The notes below the pieces were generated by a model. The model did no database searches and had not been told where the DNA came from. It worked only from the letters and a program-made list of their open reading frames with translations. Positions 1-9,102 of a stretch of 64,000 bases of DNA are shown here, in pieces. The stretch lies in assembly GCF_026625705.1 (NCBI RefSeq), contig NZ_CP113059.1:4376389-4440388 (forward strand), in the 5' to 3' direction. How positions within the stretch are numbered: position 1 is the stretch's first letter; the number at the start of each line of letters is the position of its first letter. The DNA comes from Pedobacter sp. SL55. Its GTDB lineage: Bacteria > Bacteroidota > Bacteroidia > Sphingobacteriales > Sphingobacteriaceae. The position numbers were made by a program, and so were the translations under genes.

Positions 1-141
1 TTAAGATGGAGCGAAAATAAAATCAAGTTTGTATTCATGATTTTATCTGTTGTGTTATTCGCTTGGCAGCAATTTGTAGCTATCCCGATAATCTTATTGC
101 TTTATATTGCTTTATCTTTCGTTTATTTTAGAAATAAATAA
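1..141 (+). CDS. C-terminal fragment of a membrane protein, probably CDP-diacylglycerol-serine O-phosphatidyltransferase
   Basis: Only the last 46 codons are present; the frame is open from the first base and stops at TAA. The peptide has a short charged stretch (LRWSENKIKF) followed by two hydrophobic segments separated by the WQQF turn and ends YFRNK. This resembles the C-terminal helices of the phosphatidylserine synthase PssA, a CDP-alcohol phosphatidyltransferase of the inner membrane. The catalytic motif lies outside the window, so the assignment is an inference from the tail alone; another polytopic membrane protein is possible. Confidence 0.4.
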   Translation, partial: LRWSENKIKFVFMILSVVLFAWQQFVAIPIILLLYIALSFVYFRNK

Positions 142-336
142 CGTGAATTATGGGGCTTAATCTTCGCTAACCAACCCTTAAATAAATTTGCTACGTGGTT
201 TAGGGTAACGGAAAATCGGCAGTTCTTCATGCTAAATTTAATTTAGTTCAGCATCAGTTTTAATTCTGATTAATAATCTGAGTTCGATTGTTAAAGTGTG
301 ATTGGGTGGTATTTAAACACGCTATAACGATTTGTA

Positions 337-430
337 ACCACCCCACCTTTCAGGCACCCCTCCAAAGGAGGGGAATTGCGACCTACATTCCCCTCTTTCA
401 GAGGAGTGGTCGAAGACCGGGGTGTTGTAG
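337..430. repeat. GC-rich double-hairpin intergenic repeat
   Basis: In the 448-base gap between the membrane gene and purF sits a GC-rich block unlike the AT-rich flanks. It contains a perfect hairpin CCCCTCC-AAA-GGAGGGG (357-373) and a second one CCTCT-TTC-AGAGG (392-404). The ends are roughly complementary (ACCACCCC near 337, GGGGTGTT near 420-426), so the block could fold as a whole. It looks like a dispersed repetitive extragenic element of the kind common in Bacteroidota. No second copy is seen in this window. The rest of the gap (142-336) shows no gene or clear signal. Confidence 0.55.
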
Positions 431-523
431 GGATATAAATATTAATCGAACTCACTTTAATAGGTTAAAAATCGAACTCAGGTTACCAAACAAATAACCA
501 ACAAATCGTTCTCGTAAAAGAAA

Positions 524-552
524 AAAGGAGAACCGTTGTTAAGTTCTCCTTT
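524..552 (-). terminator. intrinsic terminator of purF
   Basis: A 10-bp perfect stem AAAGGAGAAC / GTTCTCCTTT with a 9-base loop lies just past the purF stop. On the minus strand it is followed by TTTTCTTTTAC, a suitable U-rich tail. Confidence 0.8.
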
Positions 553-589
553 ATATGCAAAGCGAAGTAGGTTTTTAAACCCTGCCCCG

Positions 590-2491
590 TTAGTATGCTC
601 TTTGGTTGTTACCCTCTTTCCAGTTTACAAAGGCTTTATTTACCACTTTGTTACCACCCGGTGTTGGATAATCTCCTGAAAAATACCAATCGCCCAAGTG
701 ATTTGGACAAGCCTCATGAAGACTTTCTAAAGTTTGATAAATTACCTCAACTTCTGCCACCGTATCTGCCGGGGTAATGATCTTCGCAATCTGATCTGAA
801 ATTTCTTGAGGAGTGAAAGGCTTGTAGATATCTTTCACATGGTTAACGATTTCCTCTTTCGGCAACTCCAAAGAAGCTTTACATTTCTGGTAAACCTCTT
901 CAATGATATGCTCTTGACCTCTTTCTTTTAACAACTGAATAGCGGCATCAAAAGCTACAAACTGTCCCATTTTAGACATATCGATACCGTAGCAATCTGG
1001 ATATCTAATTTGCGGAGCAGAAGAAACAATAATGATTTTTTTAGGATGCAACCTATCAATAATCTTGATGATACTTTGCTTCAAGGTAGTACCTCTCACA
1101 ATAGAATCATCAACAGCTACCAAAGTATCTGTATGGTTTTTAATTACCCCGTAAGTAGTATCGTACACATGAGCCACCATTTCGCCCCTATCTGCATCGG
1201 CAGTAATAAAGGTACGTAACTTTACATCTTTGATAGCCAATTTCTCTACTCTTGGACGCATAGACAACAGCTCATCTAAAGCGGTATCATCTAAAACCTC
1301 CTTACGTTTAAGTAAAGTTTCCTTTTGATAATCGGTAATGTATTTATGTAGGCCATCTACCATTCCGTAGAAAGAAACCTCTGCCGTGTTCGGGATAAAC
1401 GAGAAAACAGTATTTTTAAGATCGTAGTTTACCGTTTTAAGCACCTGCGGACACAGTAGCTCGCCTAATTTTTTACGTTCTTTATAAATGTCTGCATCAC
1501 TTCCTCTTGAGAAATAAATACGCTCAAACGAACATGCTTTTTTCTCTAATGGCTCACGAAACATTTCTTCGGTAACTGTACCATCTTTTTTGATAATCAA
1601 TGCATGTCCTGGCTTAATTTCCTTTACATTCTTGATTTGCACTTTAAAGGCCGTTTGAATTGCTGGTCGCTCAGAAGCGGCAACCACCACCTCATCATCC
1701 ATATAGTAAAATGCCGGACGAATACCTGCTGGGTCTCTCATCACAAAAGCATCGCCGTTCCCAACTATGCCAGACATAGTGTAACCACCATCCCAGCTTT
1801 TTGCAGATCTTCTTAGGATATTTGCAACGTTTAAGCCTTCAGATATTTTGTGGGTAATTTCTACGTTAGTTAACCCCTCTTTTTTATATTCATCAAACAA
1901 AGTTTGATTTTCATCATCTAAAAAATGACCAATTTTTTCCAGTACAGTTACGGTATCCGCTTTTTCTTTAGGGTGCTGCCCCAGCTCGTATAATTGCTCT
2001 AACAACTCATCTACGTTAGTCATGTTAAAGTTACCGGCAATTACCAAGTTTCTGGTCATCCAGTTGTTTTGGCGTAAAAATGGGTGGCAATTTTCGATAC
2101 TGTTTTTACCATGTGTACCGTAGCGAAGGTGCCCTAACAACACCTCTCCAATAAAACTCACATTTTGTTTTAAGAACTCCGTGTCTTTCATTAGTTCTGG
2201 AGTTTCTTCTTGTATACCAACAAATTTGCTTTGCACGTAACCGAAAATATCTGCAACAGCATTTTGAGCCATTGAGCGGTAGCGACTAATGTATCGGCTA
2301 CCAGGTTTCATGTCCAATTTAATGGTGGCAATACCAGCTCCATCCTGACCGCGATTGTGCTGCTTTTCCATTAACAAATACAATTTGTTAAGGCCGTAAA
2401 GTGCAGTACCGTATTTTTCTTGGTAGTATGAGAGAGGTTTTAACAATCGGATAAAGGCTATCCCGCATTCGTGTTTGATCTGTTCGCTCAT
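590..2491 (-). CDS. purF: Amidophosphoribosyltransferase (glutamine PRPP amidotransferase)
   Basis: First committed step of de novo purine synthesis in the cytosol: PRPP + glutamine to 5-phosphoribosylamine. The nucleophile cysteine of the N-terminal glutaminase domain is Cys9 (HECGIAF); NRGQDGAG follows near residue 47. The PRTase domain carries the PRPP loop VDDSIVRGTT near residues 457-466. At 633 residues it is longer than the enterobacterial enzyme (about 505), as is usual for the long Bacteroidota form, with extra sequence in the middle and at the C-terminus. A TAAATTTG -7 element lies 17 bases upstream of the ATG. It stands alone, with a terminator behind it; purA is at the far end of the window. 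Confidence 0.95.
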   Translation of the reverse strand: MSEQIKHECGIAFIRLLKPLSYYQEKYGTALYGLNKLYLLMEKQHNRGQDGAGIATIKLDMKPGSRYISRYRSMAQNAVADIFGYVQSKFVGIQEETPELMKDTEFLKQNVSFIGEVLLGHLRYGTHGKNSIENCHPFLRQNNWMTRNLVIAGNFNMTNVDELLEQLYELGQHPKEKADTVTVLEKIGHFLDDENQTLFDEYKKEGLTNVEITHKISEGLNVANILRRSAKSWDGGYTMSGIVGNGDAFVMRDPAGIRPAFYYMDDEVVVAASERPAIQTAFKVQIKNVKEIKPGHALIIKKDGTVTEEMFREPLEKKACSFERIYFSRGSDADIYKERKKLGELLCPQVLKTVNYDLKNTVFSFIPNTAEVSFYGMVDGLHKYITDYQKETLLKRKEVLDDTALDELLSMRPRVEKLAIKDVKLRTFITADADRGEMVAHVYDTTYGVIKNHTDTLVAVDDSIVRGTTLKQSIIKIIDRLHPKKIIIVSSAPQIRYPDCYGIDMSKMGQFVAFDAAIQLLKERGQEHIIEEVYQKCKASLELPKEEIVNHVKDIYKPFTPQEISDQIAKIITPADTVAEVEVIYQTLESLHEACPNHLGDWYFSGDYPTPGGNKVVNKAFVNWKEGNNQRAY

Positions 2492-2508
2492 TGATTGTGA
2501 TTGAGCCG

Positions 2509-2516
2509 CAAATTTA
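2509..2516 (-). promoter_or_regulatory. -7 promoter element of purF
   Basis: Read on the minus strand this is TAAATTTG, matching the Bacteroidota -7 consensus TAnnTTTG, 17 bases before the purF start codon. No convincing -33 TTTG is seen. Confidence 0.45.
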
Positions 2517-2678
2517 CCGCTTTAATTAACCACAACCTAACAGAAAATGTAAGTTTTATCGTAAAATTATTATAACCTAAAGAATACCCTGCTAATTAGC
2601 TTTTTAGCAATTATAGGAATGTAATTTTAACATTTTAAAGACAAACCTAAATTATAAAAACAGACCATACCATGCCAA

Positions 2679-3506
2679 TCAGTTACTGCCCATGGGCTTT
2701 GAATTTAACTTTTTACCAAGAAATACAGATGCCTGAGCATTAAATATATCGGTATCTCCAGACGTATAAAATGTTTGCTTTGCCTCTTTTGCTAACGCTT
2801 TTTCTATATCTTGATGTCTATCCAGATAATCTGCTAAGCTACTTGCTACAATATCTCCTTGGGCAACCAAAGTAATTTCTTGAGGCAAAAACTGTTTAAT
2901 TTTAGGTAAAATTAAAGGATAATGGGTACAAGCTAGTAAAATCGTATCAATATTTGGCGATTGCTGCATAAGTTCATCAATATACTTTTTAACAAAATAA
3001 TCTGCTCCGGGATACTCATGTTCATTATTTTCTACTAAAGGCACCCACATTGGGCAACTTTGTTGATAAACTTCCACATCGGGGAAAAACTTATTGATTT
3101 CTATTAGATAAGATTCTGAGCGTATTGTTCCTCTTGTGCCTAACACACCAATAGCTTTGGTTTTGCTCATTTCTCCAACAACCTCTGCGGTGGGTCTAAT
3201 TACGCCCAAAACCCTACGGTTGGGATATTTTTTGGGTAAATCTAATTGCTGTATATTACGCAAAGCCTTTGCAGAAGCCGTATTACAGGCTAAAATAACC
3301 AATGGGCATCCCTGCTCAAAAAGCCACTCTACACACTCTAGGGTGTATCTATAAACGGTATCGAAAGAGTGGTCTCCGTATGGCGACCGAGCATTGTCTC
3401 CTAAATAGATGTAGTTATAATTGGGCAATTTTTCGGCAATGGCTTTAAAAACGGTTAAGCCCCCAAAGCCAGAATCGAATATACCTATAGCGTTATTGCC
3501 TTGCAT
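2679..3506 (-). CDS. murI: Glutamate racemase
   Basis: Converts L-glutamate to D-glutamate for peptidoglycan precursors, in the cytosol, without a cofactor. Both catalytic cysteines are present in their usual contexts: Cys74 in ACNTAS and Cys193 in ACTHYP, with the N-terminal IFDSGFGG motif (Asp11-Ser12). The length, 275 residues, is normal. It is the last gene of the leftward envelope cluster, but the terminator after the second ompH gene lies between them, so it may have its own promoter in the 122-base gap. No close paralogue such as aspartate racemase fits better. Confidence 0.94.
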   Translation of the reverse strand: MQGNNAIGIFDSGFGGLTVFKAIAEKLPNYNYIYLGDNARSPYGDHSFDTVYRYTLECVEWLFEQGCPLVILACNTASAKALRNIQQLDLPKKYPNRRVLGVIRPTAEVVGEMSKTKAIGVLGTRGTIRSESYLIEINKFFPDVEVYQQSCPMWVPLVENNEHEYPGADYFVKKYIDELMQQSPNIDTILLACTHYPLILPKIKQFLPQEITLVAQGDIVASSLADYLDRHQDIEKALAKEAKQTFYTSGDTDIFNAQASVFLGKKLNSKPMGSN

Positions 3507-3577
3507 ATCATTTTATTGAAAGGTTTTGAATGTTAATGTAAAGATTATTTAGCCCATTTTAAACATTCTTGAGCATA

Positions 3578-3613
3578 AAAAAGCGGAATTAAGCTTACCT
3601 AATTCCGCTTTTT
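3578..3613 (-). terminator. intrinsic terminator after ompH
   Basis: Perfect 14-bp inverted repeat (AAAAAGCGGAATTA and its complement) with an 8-base loop, flanked by A and T runs, directly after the stop codon of the downstream ompH gene. It separates the envelope operon from murI. Confidence 0.85.
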
Positions 3614-3628
3614 AATTTTTAAATAAGA

Positions 3629-4213
3629 TTATGGTTTTTTAGCCGGAGTTGTAGCTGGTTTAGCAGTTGCTGCAATACCTAATTTAGTTTTTACAGCAGC
3701 AGTAATATCTTCGCCACCATCAAAATAAACTAAATTGTTAAAACCTTGAGATGCAGAAATATCAAAAACGTAAGACAAACCTTTTTCTTTTGAAATTGCA
3801 TTGATAGCTGTAGCTACTTTTTGTTGCAACGGAGGAAAAACCTCAGCTTGCTTAGCTTCAACATCTGTTCTTGCTTTGTTACGAGCATCTTCAATTCTTT
3901 TTTGTAAATCTGTTAACTCTGTTTGAGCAACTTGCAATTCTTTAACAACAACATCTTTATTTGCTTCGCTTAATGTTCTTTCTTTGTCTTGAGCAGCTTT
4001 TAATTTGTTTTGATACTCAGTGATCATTTTATCAATTTCTGCTTGTTTTGTTTTTGCCAAGTTCTCTATCGTACTAGAAACAGTTTTAGCTTCCGACCAA
4101 GTAGAGAAAATCTCATCTGAATTTAAGTGACCAAATTTTTGTTGTGCACTTACAACTTGCGTAGTTAAAAGTAATCCTGCAGCTACAAATAATCCTTTAA
4201 TTAACTTTTTCAT
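3629..4213 (-). CDS. OmpH/Skp family periplasmic chaperone (downstream copy)
   Basis: A 194-residue exported protein with a signal peptide of about 23 residues (MKKLIKGLFVAAGLLL..., cleaved after VSA). It continues with KFGHLNSDEIF, the usual OmpH strand, then a long charged helical stretch (about residues 40-115) that would form the coiled-coil tentacle. The tail is an Ala/Pro/Lys-rich low-complexity stretch (TAKPATTPAKKP). Skp-type trimers hold unfolded outer-membrane proteins in the periplasm. It follows bamA and another ompH gene, as is standard in Bacteroidota, and its client is inferred to be BamA substrates. A 136-base gap separates it from its paralogue. Confidence 0.88.
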   Translation of the reverse strand: MKKLIKGLFVAAGLLLTTQVVSAQQKFGHLNSDEIFSTWSEAKTVSSTIENLAKTKQAEIDKMITEYQNKLKAAQDKERTLSEANKDVVVKELQVAQTELTDLQKRIEDARNKARTDVEAKQAEVFPPLQQKVATAINAISKEKGLSYVFDISASQGFNNLVYFDGGEDITAAVKTKLGIAATAKPATTPAKKP

Positions 4214-4349
4214 TTATAATATAATTTGTTTTTGTTGATAATCGTTTTTGTTTTTAAGGCTTCAATAAGCTTTTAAGCTCGTTTTAAGTAAATAAAACCA
4301 CCCCCGCTAAACTTGGATAGTTTCATTTTTTGTAATGTGTAATGTTTTG

Positions 4350-4880
4350 TTATTTTACCAAAGTACCTGGCTTAAAGCCTAATCTAATAATTACATCGTT
4401 ACTGATGTCATAGTTGGCGCTAGCATAAATCATCATGGTGCTTTCGCTGCTTTTATCAAATACGAAGTCAATGTATTTGTTTTTTGCAACTTCTGCAATG
4501 GTAGAAGAAACTTTTTCTTGAATAGGCTTCAATAATTTGGTGCGGGTTTGAAACAAATCTCCCTCTGGACCAAACTTTTGACGTTGTAATTCTTTGGCTT
4601 TCTTCTCTTTTTCGATGATATCATTTTCTCTACGTCTACGCATATCATCAGTTAATAATACCTGATCTGCTTGATAAGCCTTATACATGGCATCTACTTC
4701 TTTAAATACTTCGTCTACTTCTTTCTGGTACTGTTTAGATAGCCCTTCTATTTGAGTTAACGACGATTTATAGTCTGGAACGTGTTTCAAAATGTATTCT
4801 GTATCTACGTAGGCCATTTTCTGTGCCGATACTCCTAAGGCCATAAGGAGTAAAAAACTAGCTAAAAATATCTTTCTCAT
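4350..4880 (-). CDS. OmpH/Skp family periplasmic chaperone (upstream copy)
   Basis: Second Skp-like protein of the tandem pair, 176 residues from the chosen start. An in-frame ATG lies ten codons upstream, but MRKIFLASFLLLMALGVSAQ from the inner ATG is a clean signal peptide, so that start is preferred. Mature sequence KMAYVDTEYILKHVPDY is the typical OmpH opening, followed by a charged helical region with a KEKKAKELQRQK segment. It begins 48 bases after bamA, so cotranscription is likely. The role is chaperoning of outer-membrane proteins between the Sec exit and BamA, inferred from family and neighbours. Confidence 0.88.
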   Translation of the reverse strand: MRKIFLASFLLLMALGVSAQKMAYVDTEYILKHVPDYKSSLTQIEGLSKQYQKEVDEVFKEVDAMYKAYQADQVLLTDDMRRRRENDIIEKEKKAKELQRQKFGPEGDLFQTRTKLLKPIQEKVSSTIAEVAKNKYIDFVFDKSSESTMMIYASANYDISNDVIIRLGFKPGTLVK

Positions 4881-4928
4881 AATTGAACGTTTGCTTAACG
4901 CTTTAAACAAGCTTTTAATTGTGTGTGA

Positions 4929-7472
4929 TTAGTTAAAACCTCCCATTTGTTGCGCAATGCTGAAGTGGAACTGTCCTTTATTAGCATCTGGCACTCCTGG
5001 GATGTTATCAAATCCATAACCATAATCTATGCCAAGTAATCCAAATATCGGTAAAAATATTTTTGCACCAACACCAACAGACCTTCTCACGTTAAATGGA
5101 TTAAAGTCGCGGAACCTGTCCCAAGTATTACCAGCCTCGCCAAATACGGTCATAAAAGCGGTTGCTTGTTGCGAGCTAATTACTGGATATCTTAATTCCA
5201 TTACATATTTGGTAAAGATAGGGCTACCAGAACTTTGTGCAATGTTTGGATTGGCACCTACCGGAATTACCGAGTTATTTGAGTAACCACGCATTGCTAT
5301 GATCTCAGAACCTTGTAAAAAGTCGAAGCCTTGCATACCATCGCCACCTAATTTAAAGCGCTCAAATGCTGATTGACCAACGGCACTATTGTAAGAGCCT
5401 AAGAAACCAAACTGCGCTTGTCCTTTAAATACCAACTTGCCAACTACGGTTTCGAACCACTGCGATTCAAATTTCCACTTGTGATATTCTGTAAATCTGT
5501 AGCGATCTTTATCAGATGCTGTGTTATAATTTACCTTGTTAAATAAAGAATAAGGCGGGGTTGCTTGTACGGTAAACCTTAAATACGCACCACCCGTTGG
5601 GAAAATATTGTGATTTCTAGAATCTCTTGAAATTTCTTGGGTAAAGTTTAAGTTATAAGACTCTCCTGTACTGAAAAGGAAGCCCGGATAGTTATTTAAG
5701 ATGTACTGGTTTAGGTTAATAGAGTGCGTTAACGAGAACCAGTTATCTGGCCATTTTAACCTTCTACCTAAACTGAACGACACACCATTTAAACGGATGC
5801 CATAGTAATTGGCATTGCTTTTAGCTAAACCGTTAGATTGTAGTGAAGTAAATGCACTAACGCCAAAACTAACGGGCTTTTTACCACCAAACCAAGGCTC
5901 AGAAAACGAAAAACTGTAAGATTGGTAGAACTTACCATTGGTTTGCCCACGCAAGCTTAAACGTTGCCCATCTCCTTTAGGCAAGGGTCTGTACGCTTCG
6001 CCTTTAAATAAGTTTCTTAACGAGAAGTTATTAAAGGTTAAACCTAAGGTACCAATCACACGGCCACCGCCAAAACCTCCAGAAAGCTCAATCTGGTCTG
6101 ATGGTTTTTCTTCTACATTGTAAACAATATCTACAGTACCATCTGCCGGATTAGGTTTTGGTACGGGGTTAGTTTTAGACTCATCGAAGTTACCCAACTG
6201 TCCAATTTCCCGAACACTTCTGATGAGTTGTTCTTTTGAGAAAAAATCTCCTGGTTTTGTACGGATTTCTCTTAACACCACCCTATCGTTGGTAATGGTG
6301 TTTCCTAAAACACTTACTTTATTAATGGTATACTTTGGACCTTCGTAAATACGCATCTCTACGTCAACGGTGTCATTATAAATTTTAGTTTGTACTGGGT
6401 CTACATTAAAGGTAAGGTAACCATCGTTTAAGTAAATACTAGAAACATCGTCGCCATTAGCGCTACCTCTTAATTTTTTCTCTAGTTTTTCTTCACTAAA
6501 TACTTCGCCTTTTTCGATACCGAAAACTTTCTCTAAAAACTCAGTATTGTATTTAGCATTACCCACCCACGTAATTTTCCCGAAATAGTATTTCGGCCCT
6601 TCGTACATGTTAATTTTAATGCTAACGGTTTTATCATTGTATTTATAAACACTATCGCTAATAATTGCGGCATCGCGATAGCCTTTCTCGTGCAGCTTAG
6701 CTACAAAAGCCAATTTATCTTCTTCGTATTTCTCTTTGTTGAATTTACCACTACCAAAAACTTTATAAAAGGCACGTTGCTTAGTTTTTTTAAGGTATTT
6801 TCTAAGTTTAGCAGCGCTAAATTCTTTGTTACCTGTAAAATCAATCTTTTGCACTTTTACCCTTCGGCCTCTGTCTATGTTAACTTGAAGAATTACGCTG
6901 TTTTCCTGATTTGGATCGGGTTTAGAAGTGTAATTGATTTTGGTGTAGAAAAATCCTTTTTCGTATAAATATTTTGTGATGATAGACCTCGTAGTATTGT
7001 ACAAGTTATCATTAATGATAGATTTCCCAGGTCTGTCTCCTAGTTTTTCTAGGATATCGGTTTTTTGTGATTTACTGATACCAGTAAACTCAAAACCACT
7101 TAGGCGAGGAAGCTCTACTACTTCAATATCAAAATACACCGTATCTCCATTTATTTTAGAAACGTTTAGCTTGATATCATCAAATAAGCCTTGGGCCCAT
7201 AAGTTTTTAATGGCATTAGCAGTACCTTCTCCAGGCAGCATAATTGTTTCGCCTTGGGTTAACTTAGAAAGCACAACAATTACATCCTTATCAAGATATT
7301 TTGCGCCAGTTAAAGTGGTACCTCCAATAATGTATTCTTTTGGTGTGAAATAGTCTAAATTTAGTCCATTTACTTTTAAGGAAGGAGTTGCTTGTGTTGG
7401 TTGGTTACGAATTTGAGCTAATGACGGAAAACCGATCAAAAGCAGAAATACTAGTTGGTATATTCTTCTCAT
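4929..7472 (-). CDS. bamA: Outer membrane protein assembly factor BamA
   Basis: Central beta-barrel insertase of the BAM complex. The 847-residue product begins with a signal peptide (MRRIYQLVFLLLIGFPSLA), has several POTRA repeats up to about residue 460 (seen as recurring KVQKIDFTGNKEF, YYFGKITWVGN and TINKVSVLGNT strands), then a 16-strand barrel rich in alternating aromatic residues. The conserved loop-6 motif appears as MRGY near residue 720. It is flanked by uppS upstream (63-base gap) and two ompH genes downstream, the usual order in this phylum. The C-terminus ends GGFN rather than with a terminal aromatic residue, a minor deviation. Confidence 0.95.
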   Translation of the reverse strand: MRRIYQLVFLLLIGFPSLAQIRNQPTQATPSLKVNGLNLDYFTPKEYIIGGTTLTGAKYLDKDVIVVLSKLTQGETIMLPGEGTANAIKNLWAQGLFDDIKLNVSKINGDTVYFDIEVVELPRLSGFEFTGISKSQKTDILEKLGDRPGKSIINDNLYNTTRSIITKYLYEKGFFYTKINYTSKPDPNQENSVILQVNIDRGRRVKVQKIDFTGNKEFSAAKLRKYLKKTKQRAFYKVFGSGKFNKEKYEEDKLAFVAKLHEKGYRDAAIISDSVYKYNDKTVSIKINMYEGPKYYFGKITWVGNAKYNTEFLEKVFGIEKGEVFSEEKLEKKLRGSANGDDVSSIYLNDGYLTFNVDPVQTKIYNDTVDVEMRIYEGPKYTINKVSVLGNTITNDRVVLREIRTKPGDFFSKEQLIRSVREIGQLGNFDESKTNPVPKPNPADGTVDIVYNVEEKPSDQIELSGGFGGGRVIGTLGLTFNNFSLRNLFKGEAYRPLPKGDGQRLSLRGQTNGKFYQSYSFSFSEPWFGGKKPVSFGVSAFTSLQSNGLAKSNANYYGIRLNGVSFSLGRRLKWPDNWFSLTHSINLNQYILNNYPGFLFSTGESYNLNFTQEISRDSRNHNIFPTGGAYLRFTVQATPPYSLFNKVNYNTASDKDRYRFTEYHKWKFESQWFETVVGKLVFKGQAQFGFLGSYNSAVGQSAFERFKLGGDGMQGFDFLQGSEIIAMRGYSNNSVIPVGANPNIAQSSGSPIFTKYVMELRYPVISSQQATAFMTVFGEAGNTWDRFRDFNPFNVRRSVGVGAKIFLPIFGLLGIDYGYGFDNIPGVPDANKGQFHFSIAQQMGGFN

Positions 7473-7535
7473 TTACAATCTAAAAAACGTTGCTAAGTTA
7501 ATTTAAACTCATGTTAAAAAGTGTTAAAAGAAAAA

Positions 7536-8276
7536 TTAGTTCAATTGCTCACTAATTTTCCCAAAGCGACGTTCGCGTTTTTGGTAATCTACAATGGCCT
7601 CAAAAAGATGCTCTCTTCTGAAATCGGGCCATAGTGTTTCGGTAAAATATAATTCGGTATAAGCCATTTGCCACAATAGGTAATTACTGATACGATGCTC
7701 TCCGCTGGTACGTATCATTAGCTCAGGATCGGGGATATTTACGGTAGTTAGCTGATTTGCAAACAACTGCTCATCAATTTGTTCTACACTAATTTTTCCT
7801 TCTTGCACTTGGGTGGCTAATTTTCTCGCAGCTTCTACAATTTCCCACTTTGCACTATAGCTTAGCGCCAAGGTTAAGGTACATTTTACGTTGTCCTTGG
7901 TTTTGTGCATAGCATCTGCTAGGTCTTCAATACATTTTTGCGGAAGAGATTTTAAATCGCCTATGGCATTTAGCTTAATGTTATTTTTGTTAAGGGTTTC
8001 TGCTTCTTGGTTAATGGTTGAAATGAGCAATTCCATTAAAGCATTTACTTCTTCTACCGGTCTGTTCCAGTTTTCGGTAGAGAAAGCATAAACCGTTAGG
8101 TACTTTATTCCAATTTCTACGCAGCCCTCTACAATATCTTTTACAGAAAGCACGCCGCTCTCGTGGCCAAAAACCCTAAATTTCCCTTGATTTTTTGCCC
8201 AACGTCCATTACCATCCATAATAATGGCAATATGTTCTGGCAAACGCTTAATATCTATTTGATCTTTAAAATCCAT
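7536..8276 (-). CDS. uppS: Isoprenyl transferase (undecaprenyl diphosphate synthase)
   Basis: Cis-prenyltransferase that elongates farnesyl diphosphate with isopentenyl diphosphate to the C55 lipid carrier used for cell-wall and O-antigen synthesis. The catalytic motif IMDGNGRWAK places the essential Asp at residue 21; FGHESG and the C-terminal RTSGEHRISNYLLWQ motif that binds diphosphate are also present. The length of 246 residues is typical. It sits 24 bases after the DUF6089 gene and ahead of bamA, consistent with one envelope operon. Confidence 0.95.
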   Translation of the reverse strand: MDFKDQIDIKRLPEHIAIIMDGNGRWAKNQGKFRVFGHESGVLSVKDIVEGCVEIGIKYLTVYAFSTENWNRPVEEVNALMELLISTINQEAETLNKNNIKLNAIGDLKSLPQKCIEDLADAMHKTKDNVKCTLTLALSYSAKWEIVEAARKLATQVQEGKISVEQIDEQLFANQLTTVNIPDPELMIRTSGEHRISNYLLWQMAYTELYFTETLWPDFRREHLFEAIVDYQKRERRFGKISEQLN

Positions 8277-8300
8277 TTATTTTGCTGAGGCCGTCAAAAG

Positions 8301-9101
8301 TTAAAAACACTTTTGGCTCACAAAGGTATAAGTTATGCCAATACCTACAAACATATAAGTATCTCTTTTTCTAAAATCTCCTCTTTGCACATCTCTTGCC
8401 CCAATATAATTGCCATTAATTTCGCCAGAACGGTCGCTTAACATAATCTGCATAGGGCGTATATCTGGGTCGTTAGAATAAAGTGCTGGATCAATATAGT
8501 TGCCACTTACATCGTCTAAATAATCTGTATAGGCATTTCTATAGCCTATATTGCTCATTACGGTCCAATTATTTTTGAAATTATACTTGATACCGAAGCC
8601 AAAAGGCACGCTTAAAGCGGCAGTTTTATATTTTGCACCTTCGGTTTGATATAAAGGAAGTTCGTATTCACTTCCCTGGTATTTAGTTTTAGGATTAAAC
8701 AACACCACCCCGACACCAGTATATAAATAAGGAGAAAACCTTGAATAGCCACCTCCCGAAAAATAATCGAAAAAGTTAAAATCTACCAAAAGACTAAATT
8801 CGTTTAGCTTGTTAGAAAAGCTCAAATTTCTTTGCCTAAACTGCTCGCTGGTAGATTGTGCATCGTTTGCTTTAATTTTACCGTTAGTATAATTAAAAGA
8901 CAGCGCCCAGTTGGGATCAAAGTTAGCTTTAACGAAACCACCAAAGGAAAGGCCACTAATTTTTAAGGGATTGGTAGGGTTTAAATCGCCCATATAACCC
9001 GCACCGCCTGCCTGCAAACCTACCTCCCATACTTGGGCAACAGATTTACCTACAAAAATAGCGCTTAAAACAATGGCTAATAACGTCTTTTTATAAAACA
9101 T
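8301..9101 (-). CDS. DUF6089 family outer-membrane beta-barrel protein
   Basis: A 266-residue protein with a signal peptide (about residues 1-22, ending SVAQ) and a mature part of alternating hydrophobic and aromatic strands typical of a small porin-like barrel (WEVGLQAGGAGYMGDLN, SFGGFVKANF, YMFVGIGITYTFV). The family is usually found between nadK and uppS in Bacteroidota, and that position holds here: one base after nadK and 24 bases before uppS. The function is not known; a role in envelope biogenesis is only inferred from the operon. Confidence 0.8.
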   Translation of the reverse strand: MFYKKTLLAIVLSAIFVGKSVAQVWEVGLQAGGAGYMGDLNPTNPLKISGLSFGGFVKANFDPNWALSFNYTNGKIKANDAQSTSEQFRQRNLSFSNKLNEFSLLVDFNFFDYFSGGGYSRFSPYLYTGVGVVLFNPKTKYQGSEYELPLYQTEGAKYKTAALSVPFGFGIKYNFKNNWTVMSNIGYRNAYTDYLDDVSGNYIDPALYSNDPDIRPMQIMLSDRSGEINGNYIGARDVQRGDFRKRDTYMFVGIGITYTFVSQKCF

Positions 9102-9102
9102 C

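Noticed and set aside
288..497. 69-codon plus-strand frame upstream of purF
   Set aside because: It runs through the GC-rich hairpin repeat and has no protein-like pattern.
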